The position numbers were made by a program, and so were the translations under genes. Under the pieces are notes generated by a model. The model made no database searches, had not been told where the DNA came from, and was given only the letters and a program-made list of their open reading frames with translations. A stretch of DNA of 64,000 nt from Iodobacter fluviatilis (GTDB lineage Bacteria; Pseudomonadota; Gammaproteobacteria; Burkholderiales; Chitinibacteraceae), in the NCBI RefSeq assembly GCF_004194535.1, contig NZ_CP025781.1, positions 3,720,001-3,784,000 of the forward strand, written 5' to 3'. This document shows, piece after piece, positions 33,899 through 43,694 of the stretch; position 1 is the stretch's first letter; each line of letters opens with the position of its first letter.

Positions 33899-34665
33899 TA
33901 TTTTTCTCCTTGGGCGATGCGCTCTTTTACCCAGCGGGTGTGGCCTTCACGCTGCAAAATCAGTGTGCGAACGCGGGATAGGCATGCTGCGATGCTGTGC
34001 ATCCATGCCGCCAGCGACATCACCAGCATGGCAATCAGCATGGTGCTGGCCATGCTGCTGCCGTTCTCCATCGAGATCGACGCGCCTTGGTGCAGGGTGT
34101 TCCACCATTTCACTGAGAAATAAATCACCGGCACATTAAATACGCCGACGATGGCTAATACTGATCCGGCCTTGTCGGCGCGATCCGGCTCATCAATGCT
34201 GCGGGTGAGGGCGATAAAGCCTAAATACAGGAAAAACAGCAGCAGCATGGAGGTGAGCCGTGCATCCCACACCCACCAAGTGCCCCACATCGGCTTGCCC
34301 CACAGTGCGCCTGTGAGTAGCGATAAAAATGCCATCAAAGCACCCGTCGGAGCCAAGGCTTGCGCCATCATGGCGGATAAGCGGGTACGCAGAGCCAGAT
34401 GCATGACCGACCAAAATGCCATGACGATGTAAATAAACATCGCCATCCAGCTGGTGGGTACATGCAGAAAAATAATCCGATAGCCTTCACCCTGCTGTGC
34501 TTCACCCGGCGCAATGGCAAAGCCCAGCCACAGCCCCACAGCACAGAACAGCAGGGCTGTAGTCATGAATAGCGGGATCAGCCTTCCTGCCAACGGGTAA
34601 AACTGCATGGGGGAGGCGAAAGAAAATAAATTCAGCCAGCGTGGGCCGTTATGGCTTGGTTTCAT
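33898..34665 (-). CDS. ccmC: Heme transporter subunit CcmC
   Basis: 255 residues, six membrane helices. The WWD signature WGTWWVWDARLTSML near residues 126-140 and conserved His residues bind heme for transfer to CcmE. Length is standard. Confidence 0.96.
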   Translation of the reverse strand: MKPSHNGPRWLNLFSFASPMQFYPLAGRLIPLFMTTALLFCAVGLWLGFAIAPGEAQQGEGYRIIFLHVPTSWMAMFIYIVMAFWSVMHLALRTRLSAMMAQALAPTGALMAFLSLLTGALWGKPMWGTWWVWDARLTSMLLLFFLYLGFIALTRSIDEPDRADKAGSVLAIVGVFNVPVIYFSVKWWNTLHQGASISMENGSSMASTMLIAMLVMSLAAWMHSIAACLSRVRTLILQREGHTRWVKERIAQGEK

Positions 34666-34767
34666 TGTTTTCCTGAATATTTCTTGTGCGGGCAGCCATG
34701 TGTCCGATCCACATAAAGAGCGTTGTACGTAATCTGCTCATTTTTCTTTTCCGCCCTTAAGCAAAAG

Positions 34768-35442
34768 CTATTCAACCGCCAATCGCACTGCTATTGCCGC
34801 CAGCCACGGTGCTAAAAACAACGTTCCGCAAAGAATGGCTGCTAGTAAGGATAATTCGGCCATGCCAGATAAACCGCCAGCCACTGCGGCCACTGCGCCG
34901 CTGCCAAAAATAAGCACGGGAGCATAGAGTGGCAAGATGAGTAGCGCTAGCAGCATTTCGCCCTGACGTACACCAATAGTGAGCGCTGCACCGATGCTGC
35001 CTAATGCGCTCAGTGTGGGTGTGCCAAGCAGTAGGCTGGCCATCAGCATCAGGAGGGTGTCGCTTTCTAAGCCGTACTGAATACCCAGTAGTGGCGCAAT
35101 GAGGGTGAGCGGAATGCCGGTGGTGAGCCAGTGGGCAATAATTTTTCCTGCTACCATGACGCTGGTAGGTGCCGCAGTCAAGAGCAGCTGTTCAAGGCTA
35201 CCATCTTGCCAATCGCTGGCGAATAATCTGGGTAGGGCGAGTAGGTTGGCTAAAATAACCGCCACCCATAACACGCCGGGGCCGATGCGGGCGAGCAGCT
35301 TTGGCTCGGGGCCGATGGCCAGTGGGAATAAACAGGCTACTAAAATAAAGAACACAACGCCAACCAATAGGTCGCCGCGCTGCTGCCAAGCCAGTAGTAA
35401 GTCTCGTTTGATGATGGCTAAGAAAAAGTGCCCGCTATTCAT
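34768..35442 (-). CDS. ccmB: Heme exporter subunit CcmB
   Basis: 224 residues from ATG 35442, chosen for its AAGG site; an in-frame ATG at 35466 is possible. Six membrane helices with the family pattern LLVGVVFFILVACLFPLAIGPEP near the first. CcmB is the membrane partner of CcmA. Its start overlaps the end of ccmA by a few bases. The roughly 100 bases between ccmB and ccmC hold no convincing gene. Confidence 0.93.
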   Translation of the reverse strand: MNSGHFFLAIIKRDLLLAWQQRGDLLVGVVFFILVACLFPLAIGPEPKLLARIGPGVLWVAVILANLLALPRLFASDWQDGSLEQLLLTAAPTSVMVAGKIIAHWLTTGIPLTLIAPLLGIQYGLESDTLLMLMASLLLGTPTLSALGSIGAALTIGVRQGEMLLALLILPLYAPVLIFGSGAVAAVAGGLSGMAELSLLAAILCGTLFLAPWLAAIAVRLAVE

Positions 35443-36073
35443 TCTTGCTGCCTTGGCTAAGGGCAAGATCCAGCTCGATGACTTGTGAAATAGCCGTGGG
35501 GAGTGTTTGGTGCGAAGTCAGAATCACTAGCCCACCGCTGCTGAGCTGCTGGCTGATCCAGCCGCCTAATTGATCTTGAGCTTGCGTGTCTAACGCCACA
35601 AAAGGCTCGTCAAGCAGCCAGAGTGGGCGGGGCAGAGCCAGTAGTTTAGCGAGTGCCGCCCGCTTTTTTTGCCCTTGGGATAAAGAACGCACGGCCAGAT
35701 CACACTGGTGGCTCAGGCCCACTTTGGCGAGGGCTTGTAGCGCTGCCTCATCGCTTAAAGGCTGGCCTGCCAGCTCTGCGGCCATGCGTAAATTGGCGTA
35801 AGGGCTGAGCAGCTCTTTTAAACCGTCTTTATGCCCTAAATAGTGCAGTGCAGCAGCGTACTGCTCACCAAGGCTTGGCAGTGCTTGTTGTTGCCAATAG
35901 ATTTCGCCGCTTTGCGGGCGGTTTAATCCTGTAAGCAGCTTGAGTAGCGTGGTTTTGCCCGCTCCATTTGCGCCGCGCAGGTGCAAGCATTGCCCTGAAT
36001 TTAGGGTAAATGACAGCTTGCTAAATAGCGTGCGGTCGACGCGCAGAGCGGAAAGGCCGGAGACAGAAAGCAT
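35435..36073 (-). CDS. ccmA: Cytochrome c biogenesis ATP-binding protein CcmA
   Basis: 212 residues. Walker A GANGAGKTTLLK, signature SLSQGQKKRAALAKL and Walker B LWLLDEPFVALD are present. CcmA drives release of holo-CcmE. It is the first gene of the ccmABCDEFGHI operon, which runs right to left. CCCTATACTAGGG just upstream is a small palindrome that contains a -10-like TATACT. Confidence 0.95.
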   Translation of the reverse strand: MLSVSGLSALRVDRTLFSKLSFTLNSGQCLHLRGANGAGKTTLLKLLTGLNRPQSGEIYWQQQALPSLGEQYAAALHYLGHKDGLKELLSPYANLRMAAELAGQPLSDEAALQALAKVGLSHQCDLAVRSLSQGQKKRAALAKLLALPRPLWLLDEPFVALDTQAQDQLGGWISQQLSSGGLVILTSHQTLPTAISQVIELDLALSQGSKNE

Positions 36074-36384
36074 AACCCTAGTATAGGGATTTAGCTGTTT
36101 TTACTGGCGGGTATTTGGGTCTATCTCGAAAGAGGTAGCCTTAAATACAACAGGCGGGGCCTTTGCGGCGCGCGAAAATAAAAACGCTTGGAATGCATAA
36201 TGGATGAGATCTATGTTGATCAAGAAGTAACAGGTGCTGGTGTTTCACCTTGTGGCGGCATCAGTCCTTACACTACTTAGTCTCTGATGGCGATTCGGTA
36301 TGCCGTGGCTTGTGCACTTGGCCGGCCTTACCTCGGCGATCTGAAGCCCTGTAGGCAGGGCCGTAAAGTGTATGCAAATAAAGC
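36074..36384. other. Intergenic region between ccmA and the GST gene
   Basis: 311 bases; the ccm promoter should be at the left end. No gene, RNA or clear repeat recognised. Confidence 0.35.
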
Positions 36385-37017
36385 CTAACGGACTTGTTGT
36401 AGCCACCGTTGCACAGATGTCCTTGCCCATTGGGTGTTGGCGAAGCGCTTTAGTTTCTCTGGCACTGGCTCGCCATTTTTGATCAGGCGTTGCAGCATCA
36501 GGGCGAGATCGGTGTCGGCGATACACCATTCGGTAAAGAGTGACGTTTGATTGTCAGAAATGAGTAAATCAGCCATTTTGATGAGTTTATCGGCTGCCGC
36601 TTGAGCCTCTGCCGAAAGTGGCTCGTCGTTAGGTGCAAAAAACACCACATGGGTGGAGCGCTCTTGGCGCAGTGGTAGCAAATCACTGCGCAGCCATGCT
36701 TGGATTTGTCGTGCTCTAGCGCGCTGTTTGGCGTCTTTGGGGTAGAGCGCGGTATATTGCGGTGCAGGGAATTGCTCTTCTAGGTATTCCGTAATCGCAG
36801 AAGATTCAGATAAAGCGAAATCACCCTCCACAAGGGTAGGCACACGGCTAGTCAGAGATCGCTGGCTATAGGTATTTTGCTGTTGATCGCCCGCGTCTAG
36901 ATTCAGAGTTTTAATTTCAAAAGGCAGGCATTTCTCTAATAGCGCAACAAAGACCGACATTGCGTAAGGGCTGGTAAAAAGAGAATCCGCATAAAGTACA
37001 AAAGGTGTTTGGCTCAT
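36385..37017 (-). CDS. Glutathione S-transferase (YfcF-like)
   Basis: 210 residues. N-terminal thioredoxin-like domain with LYADSLFTSPYAMSVFVALLE (Ser in the active-site loop) and the glutathione-binding VPTLVEGDFALSESSAI, where cis-Pro and the ES pair are conserved. The helical C-terminal domain contains ADTDLALMLQRL. The pattern fits the YfcF type, which has GSH-dependent peroxidase activity in E. coli. Confidence 0.85.
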   Translation of the reverse strand: MSQTPFVLYADSLFTSPYAMSVFVALLEKCLPFEIKTLNLDAGDQQQNTYSQRSLTSRVPTLVEGDFALSESSAITEYLEEQFPAPQYTALYPKDAKQRARARQIQAWLRSDLLPLRQERSTHVVFFAPNDEPLSAEAQAAADKLIKMADLLISDNQTSLFTEWCIADTDLALMLQRLIKNGEPVPEKLKRFANTQWARTSVQRWLQQVR

Positions 37018-37039
37018 CGTGGCATCCTTGTTGGCGTGG

Positions 37040-37534
37040 TTATGGCTGTATTTGCTTACATCTTGCCATCATGTATACGTCAGAAAACTGGCCGTTTCTG
37101 AAGGCGTAGTTCTTGCACAGGCCTTCTTTGATAAACCCATGTTTTTCATAGAGGGCGAGGGCGGGCAGATTATCGGTGTAGACCGATAATTCAATACGGC
37201 AGATTGCCTGCCATTGCTCGGCTAAATCAATTGCCGCCAGTAATAAAGCATCACCCACACCCTGCCTGCGGGTGCTGCTTTTTACCGCCATGCCGATGCT
37301 GGCCACATGCTTGCGGCGCAGATTGCTCTCAAGGTGCAAACCCAGCTGCCCTAGTACCTCAGTGCCTTGCACGGCAACCAGACTATAGGTGTTATTGGTG
37401 GGGGTGAGCCTTGCTTCCCATTTTTCTTGGGATGGGAATGGCGCTTGTAGGGTGGCGGAATAATTACTAGGCTCTGCGTACAGCTGGCGAATTTGTTCTA
37501 TATCTTGTTTTTCACTATGCCTGATGCTGTACAT
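37040..37534 (-). CDS. GNAT-family N-acetyltransferase
   Basis: 164 residues. Acetyl-CoA loop RRQGVGDALLLAAIDLAEQW near residues 109-128 and the C-terminal ALALYEKHGFIKEGLCKNYAF are typical of GNAT enzymes that resemble RimJ/RimL and phosphinothricin-type acetyltransferases. Substrate unknown. It may share a transcript with the GST gene 22 bases downstream. Confidence 0.85.
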   Translation of the reverse strand: MYSIRHSEKQDIEQIRQLYAEPSNYSATLQAPFPSQEKWEARLTPTNNTYSLVAVQGTEVLGQLGLHLESNLRRKHVASIGMAVKSSTRRQGVGDALLLAAIDLAEQWQAICRIELSVYTDNLPALALYEKHGFIKEGLCKNYAFRNGQFSDVYMMARCKQIQP

Positions 37535-37636
37535 GTGGCCACCTCTTTTACTATATGTTTGTAAGGCTAGTGTATCAATCGGAATGAATACTGTCAGTAT
37601 TTATTCGTGGCGAACAAGGGCTAAAGTGTAAGGTGG

Positions 37637-37773
37637 CTAGCAGCCTGCCGGATTTGGCTATATTTCACGCATTTTCTCCTTGCATAGCCAGCTATTCGCC
37701 TCAAAAACTCGCGAAATCTGTCTCAAACCGGTCTTTCCCTCGCTACGATCGCTTAAGTCCGACTGGCTGCTAG
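37637..37773. repeat. Family B repeat, copy 1
   Basis: Starts CTAGCAGCCTGCCGGATTTG and ends AAGTCCGACTGGCTGCTAG, imperfect inverted termini each ending in CTAG. 137 bases, no coding potential. Related to 38185-38352, to the right part of 12774-12935 and to the solo end at 54386-54406. Confidence 0.75.
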
Positions 37774-37916
37774 GGGTCGTTATTCGCTGTTTTGTTGCTT
37801 TTTTGTTTGATAACGTCACAATAATGTCACTTTATTGGTAATTGTTCTCGTTTGAGATGGGAGGAGTGAGTGTCATAATAAAAAGCAGTAATGTGCACGG
37901 CCATCGTTTGTTTTAC

Positions 37917-38188
37917 CTAGGGTCTGTTGACGTTTCATTCACGGCTGCGTTTGGCCCAGTTTTGGGGCTGAACAAGGAGAAAATGGCGACATGGTACGAG
38001 TACCATGAGCGATTTTTAACTTTCGTTCCGCCCCAAAAATGGGCTAAACCCGAAGGGCTGAGCCGGAAAATGGCCATTCACTGCGTTATGCTCCTCGACA
38101 ATAACCCGTTATTGTCTTCGTCACACGCCTTGTGCTTGGCCGTTTTCCGGCTCAGCGCAATTGTGAATGAAACGTCAACAGACCCTAG
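37917..38188. repeat. Family A repeat: 272-bp MITE-like element with perfect 26-bp inverted ends
   Basis: Bases 37917-37942 and 38163-38188 are perfect inverted copies over 26 bases; the end begins CTAGGGTCTGTTGACGTTTC. Inside, GCTGAGCCGGAAAA and TTTTCCGGCTCAGC form a second inverted pair, and CAATAACCCGTTATTG is a short palindrome. An open frame crosses it (37842-38267) but shows no protein family. A truncated relative lies at 12774. Confidence 0.85.
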
Positions 38189-38352
38189 CAGCCTGTCGTA
38201 CTTAGACGGTCGAAGCGAAAAATCGCATGGTCGAGACCAGATTTTGCCGGATTTGCAGCGCCAATAACGAGTTATTGGTCAAAAATCTGGTGAAATATAG
38301 GTCGATCAGGTGATTTTGCAGCTGATTGATGCTAAGTCCGACAGGCTGCTAG
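38185..38352. repeat. Family B repeat, copy 2, abutting family A
   Basis: 168 bases from CTAGCAGCCTGTCGTACTTAG to CTAAGTCCGACAGGCTGCTAG (mismatch at one position). Its first CTAG is shared with the last CTAG of the family A element, so the two are joined end to end at CTAG. The rest of the 37535-38425 gap has no gene. Confidence 0.8.
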
Positions 38353-38425
38353 GTATGCAGTTTGGTGAGGCGGCTGGCTTATCTAATATGGCGTGATTCA
38401 ACGTATTTAATATAGGGACTAGGGT

Positions 38426-39034
38426 TTGTTTATTTCGTTTGAAAAGAAGACTTACGGTGCTTGCTTGGCGAGTTTGCTTGCTTTGAGTTTTAGTCAGCCA
38501 AGCTATGCGAATGATGTGGCTGAGCCCTCTGCAAAGTATGCATTAGATCAACAGGTAATCACTGGTGTGAAGGCACAAACCCACGATGTGCTTGGCTCTG
38601 AGCTTGCCGCGCAGCCAGAGCTTGAGCTGGTTACTCCGCTGGCATTAGGCCCGCAGCGAGGCAATGATCGGCAAGGAGATCTCGTGATTGACCGCCGCAT
38701 GTTTAAGCATCTGCGTGTGGAAAAGAATGCTAATGTTTTGCTAGGGGAAAAGGAATTACAAGAGAGCGAAGCGTTACGCTCGAAACTTGCAAAAAGTGCG
38801 TTTGCAGAGGCTTTAGAAAAGGCAAAGCTTGAAGGAGATGCTCGTGCCGATCGGGCGGCAAGAAAACGCGAGTCAGATTGGCAACAGAGACAGCTATACG
38901 AGTGTGTTCCTGTGCTGCGCGAATTCGATAAAGAGGTACATGCTAGGTCAAAGCATAATCAGTTGTTCAATAATCATTGCGCACCACAGGTGAGTGGCGT
39001 GCCTTTGCCGCAGCATGGCGTGTTTCCTCAGTAA
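38426..39034 (+). CDS. Hypothetical exported protein
   Basis: 202 residues from a TTG start with GGGACTAGGG upstream; no ATG is available near. The signal peptide is about residues 1-28 (LASLLALSFSQPSYA). The mature part is hydrophilic, with an Ala/Lys/Glu-rich helical region (residues 100-150) and two Cys (YECVPVLREF and NNHCAPQV) that may pair. No family recognised. It follows directly on the repeat cluster. Confidence 0.6.
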   Translation: MFISFEKKTYGACLASLLALSFSQPSYANDVAEPSAKYALDQQVITGVKAQTHDVLGSELAAQPELELVTPLALGPQRGNDRQGDLVIDRRMFKHLRVEKNANVLLGEKELQESEALRSKLAKSAFAEALEKAKLEGDARADRAARKRESDWQQRQLYECVPVLREFDKEVHARSKHNQLFNNHCAPQVSGVPLPQHGVFPQ

Positions 39035-39069
39035 AGTCGCTTATCCCGTGGTGCGGCACGGGCAAGTGT

Positions 39070-39345
39070 TTATTTAATCATGAGTAAAAAGTAAGCAAGG
39101 GGTGGAATAAGTAGCCCCATGCCGGAGAGCAGCATTTTGCCTGGCCATGCAGCAATCTGCCAGCGGCGTAGGCAATACACTGCAGCGACAGGAAAAACGG
39201 CCAGCATTCCAGCCGCCCAAAACCAGTTTTTATTGCCCAGTGCCGTCATTAAAGACACCATCAGCCCAACAAAACACAGTGCAATGCCAATAGAAAAAAC
39301 AATCACTAAGAGGCCGATTAGCCAAGGTGAGGTAAGAAGAAGCAC
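39070..39345 (-). CDS. Small hypothetical membrane protein
   Basis: 91 residues with about three membrane helices (residues 5-32, 38-55, 68-88) and little else. No family recognised. Convergent with the exported protein. CCCGTG/CACGGG at 39045-39062 is a small hairpin that could terminate one of the two. Confidence 0.55.
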   Translation of the reverse strand: MLLLTSPWLIGLLVIVFSIGIALCFVGLMVSLMTALGNKNWFWAAGMLAVFPVAAVYCLRRWQIAAWPGKMLLSGMGLLIPPLAYFLLMIK

Positions 39346-39420
39346 GGTTTTTCCCTGAGTATTGATCGTATGCCGGGTGGGCGCAGCCCTAGACCGTCTG
39401 CGCGGTGAGGGAATGAGTGC

Positions 39421-39444
39421 GTGGGCATCATAACTTGCCCACCC
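39421..39444. repeat. Short GTGGGCA palindrome
   Basis: GTGGGCATCATAACTTGCCC followed by ACCC. Related short palindromes occur at 32747-32769 (inside the ccm operon) and 59751-59769 (GTGGGCAAGGCTCGCCCAC, before kdpD). It sits just after the end of map. Confidence 0.5.
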
Positions 39445-39454
39445 TCAATTTGTT

Positions 39455-40258
39455 TTAGATGGCGTAGCTATCTGGGCGAGCGGGCGTGCCGGTTGATTGA
39501 GTCAGAATCTCATAGCCTGTTTCCGTCACCAAAATGGTGTGTTCCCACTGGGCGGATAAACTGCGATCTTTGGTGACGATGGTCCAGCCATCGCTCATGC
39601 CTTTAATGTCGCGCTTACCGGCGTTAATCATTGGCTCAATGGTGAAAATCATGCCGACTTTGATTTCTGGGCCAGTTCCTGCTTTGCCATAGTGCAGCAC
39701 TTGTGGCTCTTCGTGGAATTTAGTGCCGATGCCGTGGCCACAGAATTCACGCACCACAGAATAGCCAGCACCTTCGGCGTATTTTTGAATGGCTGCGCCG
39801 ATATCACCAAAGCGTGCGCCTGGTTTTACCTGATCAATCCCAATCCACATTGCGTTGTAAGTGACTTTAGCCAAGCGGCGTGCAGGAGCGCTAACATCGC
39901 CAACCAAGTACATGCGGCTGTTGTCGCCGTGGTAACCATCTTTAATAACGGTGATGTCTAGGTTTACGCAGTCGCCGCTTTTAAGTGGCTTATCTGCAGG
40001 AATGCCGTGGCACACCACTTGATTCACTGAGGTGCAAATGGCTTTAGGGTAAGGCGTGTAACCTGGTGGGCAGTAATTCAGCGGTGCAGGGATAGTGCCT
40101 TGTACGTCACGCATATATTCATGGCAAAGACGATCGATCTCAGCGGTAGTAACGCCAACGGTTACAAATGGGGTGATGTAATCGAGTACTTCACTGGCAA
40201 GCTTGCCAGCAACGCGCATTTTGGCGATATCATCGGCATTTTTAATAACGATAGACAT
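39455..40258 (-). CDS. map: Methionine aminopeptidase type I
   Basis: 267 residues. Metal ligands fit the type I pattern: Asp in CVNLDITVIKDGYHGDNSRMY, His in FCGHGIGTKFHEEP, and Glu in FTIEPMINAG and QWEHTILVTE. It removes N-terminal Met from nascent proteins. The usual neighbour rpsB is not adjacent here, so this may be one of several map copies. Confidence 0.95.
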   Translation of the reverse strand: MSIVIKNADDIAKMRVAGKLASEVLDYITPFVTVGVTTAEIDRLCHEYMRDVQGTIPAPLNYCPPGYTPYPKAICTSVNQVVCHGIPADKPLKSGDCVNLDITVIKDGYHGDNSRMYLVGDVSAPARRLAKVTYNAMWIGIDQVKPGARFGDIGAAIQKYAEGAGYSVVREFCGHGIGTKFHEEPQVLHYGKAGTGPEIKVGMIFTIEPMINAGKRDIKGMSDGWTIVTKDRSLSAQWEHTILVTETGYEILTQSTGTPARPDSYAI

Positions 40259-40407
40259 GTGTGGGCCTCAAAATAAGGAAGAGAGGGTGTGGCCTCTCTT
40301 CTTAGTGTTCTTTACATTAGGCAGTGTCTTTCAATAATTGTACCCTTTGCGGGTGTTTGTCCTGTTAAGGATATTCAGCGCTCGGATAGTTATTGACAGC
40401 TCTTGCT

Positions 40408-40686
40408 TTAGCGTAATTCTGCTGCCTTAGTGTTTTTACTTTCAGGCAGTACGATGTTAACTTCTAAAACTTCAAAATCATCTTTGCGATCCAGTTGAAC
40501 AATGATGTCTTCTGGATTAATCGCTACATATTTAGAGATGACGGCAATCAGCTCTTTTTGCAATTGGGGCAGGTAATCAGGGGTATTTCTACCGTTTCTT
40601 TCGTGCGCCAAAATAATTTGCAAACGCTCTCTTGCAACCGACGCTGTTTTTTTCTTTTCACCGAAGAAATAGCTCAGAATAGACAT
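40408..40686 (-). CDS. minE: Cell division topological specificity factor MinE
   Basis: 92 residues. N-terminal anti-MinCD helix ([19 protein letters not shown]) and C-terminal dimerisation domain ([25 protein letters not shown]). It stimulates MinD ATPase and drives Min oscillation. Two bases separate it from minD. Confidence 0.96.
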   Translation of the reverse strand: MSILSYFFGEKKKTASVARERLQIILAHERNGRNTPDYLPQLQKELIAVISKYVAINPEDIIVQLDRKDDFEVLEVNIVLPESKNTKAAELR

Positions 40687-40688
40687 GC

Positions 40689-41498
40689 TTAACCCCCGAA
40701 TAGCCGTTTCCAGAACGGTGCCTTGGGTGTTTCAATAAAACGTAATGGACGCTCTTCACCCAAGAAACGGGCGACCACATCTTTGTAAGCCTCAGAAACA
40801 TCGCTGCCCGCTAGGTGAATTGCTGGACTGCCCGAGTTTGACGCTTGTAACACGCTTTCGGATTCTGGAATTACGCCGATCAATTTAATGCGCAATAAGT
40901 GCTGAACATCATCAAGCGATAACATCTCGCCTGAATCAACCCGCTTAGGACTATAGCGGGTAATCAGTAGGTGCGTTTTTACTGTGCCACCGTCTTCGGC
41001 GCGTTTAGATTTAGCATCTAAAATGCCGATGATGCGGTCTGAATCTCTAACGGATGAAACTTCAGGGTTGGTCACGACGATAGCTTCTTCGGCAAAATAA
41101 AGTGCCATAAACGCACCCGTTTCAATGCCTGCTGGGCTATCGCAAATAATGTAATCAAAGTTGCTTTGTTCCAACTCTTTTAGAACTTTTTCCACGCCTT
41201 CTTTAGATAGCTCGTCTTTGTCACGGGTTTGTGATGCAGGCAAGATATAAAGGTTGTCGCAGTTTTTATCTTTAATCAATGCTTGGTTAAGCGTGGCTTC
41301 ACCCTTGATAACATTGACGAAATCGTAAACCACACGGCGCTCGCAACCCATGATTAGATCAAGGTTGCGCAGGCCCACATCAAAATCAATCACGGCCGTT
41401 TTGAAGCCGCGCAGAGCAAGGCCAGAGGCAAAGCTGGCGCTAGTGGTGGTTTTGCCAACGCCGCCCTTGCCTGATGTGATAACAATGATTTTTGCCAC
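40689..41498 (-). CDS. minD: Septum site-determining ATPase MinD
   Basis: 269 residues. Deviant Walker [21 protein letters not shown] at the N-terminus, switch [20 protein letters not shown] and a C-terminal membrane-targeting helix ([16 protein letters not shown]). Confidence 0.97.
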   Translation of the reverse strand: MAKIIVITSGKGGVGKTTTSASFASGLALRGFKTAVIDFDVGLRNLDLIMGCERRVVYDFVNVIKGEATLNQALIKDKNCDNLYILPASQTRDKDELSKEGVEKVLKELEQSNFDYIICDSPAGIETGAFMALYFAEEAIVVTNPEVSSVRDSDRIIGILDAKSKRAEDGGTVKTHLLITRYSPKRVDSGEMLSLDDVQHLLRIKLIGVIPESESVLQASNSGSPAIHLAGSDVSEAYKDVVARFLGEERPLRFIETPKAPFWKRLFGG

Positions 41499-41523
41499 TA
41501 TAAATCCCCTGATTTCTTTATAT

Positions 41524-42231
41524 TTAATTAGTTTCGTTTAAGGCTTCGATCACGATCTTTTCTTGATCTAAGTAGATTTGTGCTGGTTTGGTGCGTATCG
41601 AATCGGGTAGATCTTCTTGTAAAGAGCGGTATATGCCTGCAATAGACACGAGTTCGGCCTCCATGCAGGTAGTAAAAATTCTGGCCTGATTATCACCCTT
41701 TGCACCCGCTAGCGCACGACCACGCAAAGGCGCGTAGACGTGAATGTTGCCATCGGCAATCACTTCAGCGCCTGCAGATACCAGCGCCAACACGATTAAA
41801 TCGCCGCCTTTGGCATAAACCTGCTGCCCAGTGCGCACTGGCCGCGTAATCACCAGCGCGGGCTGCGGGGGTGCGGCTTTATTGGGGATGGGGGTGGAGA
41901 GAGAATCATCTTGCAAAATAACCAAACCTGCTGATGCGGCTGCGAGTTTTTGATCGCTGTTGCCGCCATGTACGGCGATTGGCAAGAGGCAAAATTGTTG
42001 TAAAAGTCTAACTAAAGTGCCAACTTCCAGTGCAGACGGCAGTTCGGGTAAGCTACTAAAATCAACAATAAGTTGCTCGCCGGCCAGGAAATGCTCACGC
42101 CCACCGAGCTTTTCAAGCAGTGCTGCTTCTAATCGGCTGGGGTCTAGTGTGGCGGGGACAAAAGACAGGAGTTTGATGCTGCTGCTTTTAAACTCAAAAA
42201 TACTGTCTAAATCAGAGGCCGAATGTGTCAT
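41524..42231 (-). CDS. minC: Septum site-determining protein MinC
   Basis: 235 residues. N-terminal FtsZ-inhibiting domain and a C-terminal beta-helix (VRTGQQVYAKGGDLIVLALV, then GNIHVYAPLRGRALAGAKG). First gene of the minCDE operon, read right to left. Confidence 0.95.
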   Translation of the reverse strand: MTHSASDLDSIFEFKSSSIKLLSFVPATLDPSRLEAALLEKLGGREHFLAGEQLIVDFSSLPELPSALEVGTLVRLLQQFCLLPIAVHGGNSDQKLAAASAGLVILQDDSLSTPIPNKAAPPQPALVITRPVRTGQQVYAKGGDLIVLALVSAGAEVIADGNIHVYAPLRGRALAGAKGDNQARIFTTCMEAELVSIAGIYRSLQEDLPDSIRTKPAQIYLDQEKIVIEALNETN

Positions 42232-42552
42232 GCGAGTAAGCCGATTAAGTGCGTTGATCGTTGAGGGCTCGAGTTTACCGTGTAGCGCAACGGCAAGGAA
42301 GCTGTGTTATGGCGTAAGCACAAATGAATGAATGATCGAGGGGATGTCGCAAGCAAATTTATAAACCTCCCTTGATTGTTTTGCTTCGCTAAAGCAAATC
42401 AATACGCTAGCTACATAAACCACGAAATACACAAAAAGAAGCGACAGCATGACTGGTTTGGATATAGGCGATCACTGCCTGCAATAACTAGCCGTCTTGT
42501 TGAGATTATCCGTTTCATTTCGTGTTTTTAGTGGATTAACCATTCATATTTT
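42232..42552. other. Gap between ppsR and minC
   Basis: 321 bases with the minC promoter and the ppsR end. An imperfect hairpin (TTGATT...AAATCAA, 42372-42402) may act as a terminator, but has no T run on the minus strand. No gene. Confidence 0.35.
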
Positions 42553-43371
42553 TTAGTAGGTACGGCGTACCAAGCCTGTGCGGTGCATGATGGTGGTGGC
42601 CAATTCCTCAATCGACATGCGGGTGGTGTTGAGGTAGGGCACCCCCACATGGCGCATCAGCGCTTCGGCTTCGGCGATTTCAAAGCGGCAATTTTCAATG
42701 GATGAGTATTTGCTATCGGGTTTTCTTTCTTCGCGAATTTCTGTTAATCGCTCAGATTCAATCGTTAAACCAAACAATTTATTACGATAGGGGAGGAGTA
42801 ATTTGGGCATGGTATGGTTGCCAAAGTCTTCTGGGGTCAGCGGATAATTGGCGGCTTTTATTCCAAATTGCAGGGCTAAATAGAGACAGGTAGGTGTTTT
42901 TCCTGATCTTGAGACGCCCACTAGGATTAAATCGGCCTCAGAAAGATCGCGCGGCATCACGCCATCATCGTGGTTAAGCGTGAAATTTACCGCATCAATT
43001 CGATTTTTATACTCTTCAAAATTCACAATTGCGTGCGATTTACCCACTGTATGCGAAGAGTCTTGGCCAAGCTCGGCTTCAAGTGGCCCAATAAACATCT
43101 CAAAGAAATCGATGACTAAAGCTTCAGGTACATGGGTTAGCTTACGTATGACTGGGTCTACTACCGTGCTAAAAACCAGTGGCCTGCATCCGTCGATGAC
43201 GGAATGCTTACGGATCTCCAAAGCCACTTCGATGGCTTTTTCAGGGGTGTCTACGTATGGAATGGTCACTCGGTGAAATGTGACGTCTTCAAATTGGGTA
43301 AGCAGCGAGTGGCCAAGCATTTCGGCAGTAATACCAGTTCTGTCGGAGACAAAGAAAGCCGTGCGACGCAT
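42553..43371 (-). CDS. ppsR: PEP synthase regulatory kinase/pyrophosphorylase (PSRP)
   Basis: 272 residues from ATG 43371, chosen because [20 protein letters not shown] is the family N-terminus; an upstream extension has no support. The P-loop [17 protein letters not shown] is present. PpsR phosphorylates and dephosphorylates a Thr next to the catalytic His of PEP synthase, controlled by ADP and phosphate. It is divergent from ppsA, the usual pairing. Confidence 0.95.
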   Translation of the reverse strand: MRRTAFFVSDRTGITAEMLGHSLLTQFEDVTFHRVTIPYVDTPEKAIEVALEIRKHSVIDGCRPLVFSTVVDPVIRKLTHVPEALVIDFFEMFIGPLEAELGQDSSHTVGKSHAIVNFEEYKNRIDAVNFTLNHDDGVMPRDLSEADLILVGVSRSGKTPTCLYLALQFGIKAANYPLTPEDFGNHTMPKLLLPYRNKLFGLTIESERLTEIREERKPDSKYSSIENCRFEIAEAEALMRHVGVPYLNTTRMSIEELATTIMHRTGLVRRTY

Positions 43372-43694
43372 CGTAAATCTCCAAAAATTGTGTGTGTGTG
43401 GGCATGCCGTATATTTGCGGCTAGCCAGTCTATGAAAGGGTGTTCTAAGCACAAAAAAGCCAGTTTGAGTTTGGTTTTGCACTTTTTTTCCATCAATAGT
43501 AAGCTTTTTACTCGAAAATACAAAAAATCTGTCACTACCTTATTCTGCTCTGTTTTGGCTAGCCCCTGTTCTAGCAAGGGCTGCGCCGCTAGTAATGGAT
43601 TTTCATGTAATGGATTATCCTGAGTTGTCTCTTAGCGCTCTCAGCCTAAAATGCACTCAGTTTATCGCAACGCAACATTTAAGAGGCCCGCACC
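43372..43694. other. Divergent promoter region of ppsR and ppsA
   Basis: 323 bases. A TGTGTGTGTG-like stretch lies near 43390. No gene or clear boxes recognised. Confidence 0.35.

Noticed and set aside
34649-34741. 30-codon minus-strand ORF between ccmB and ccmC
   Set aside because: It overlaps the ccmC start in another frame, has only a weak ribosome site and no recognisable features; most likely chance.
37842-38267. 141-codon plus-strand open frame across the repeat cluster
   Set aside because: Nearly all of it lies in the family A and B repeats, is explained by their inverted structure and shows no protein family.
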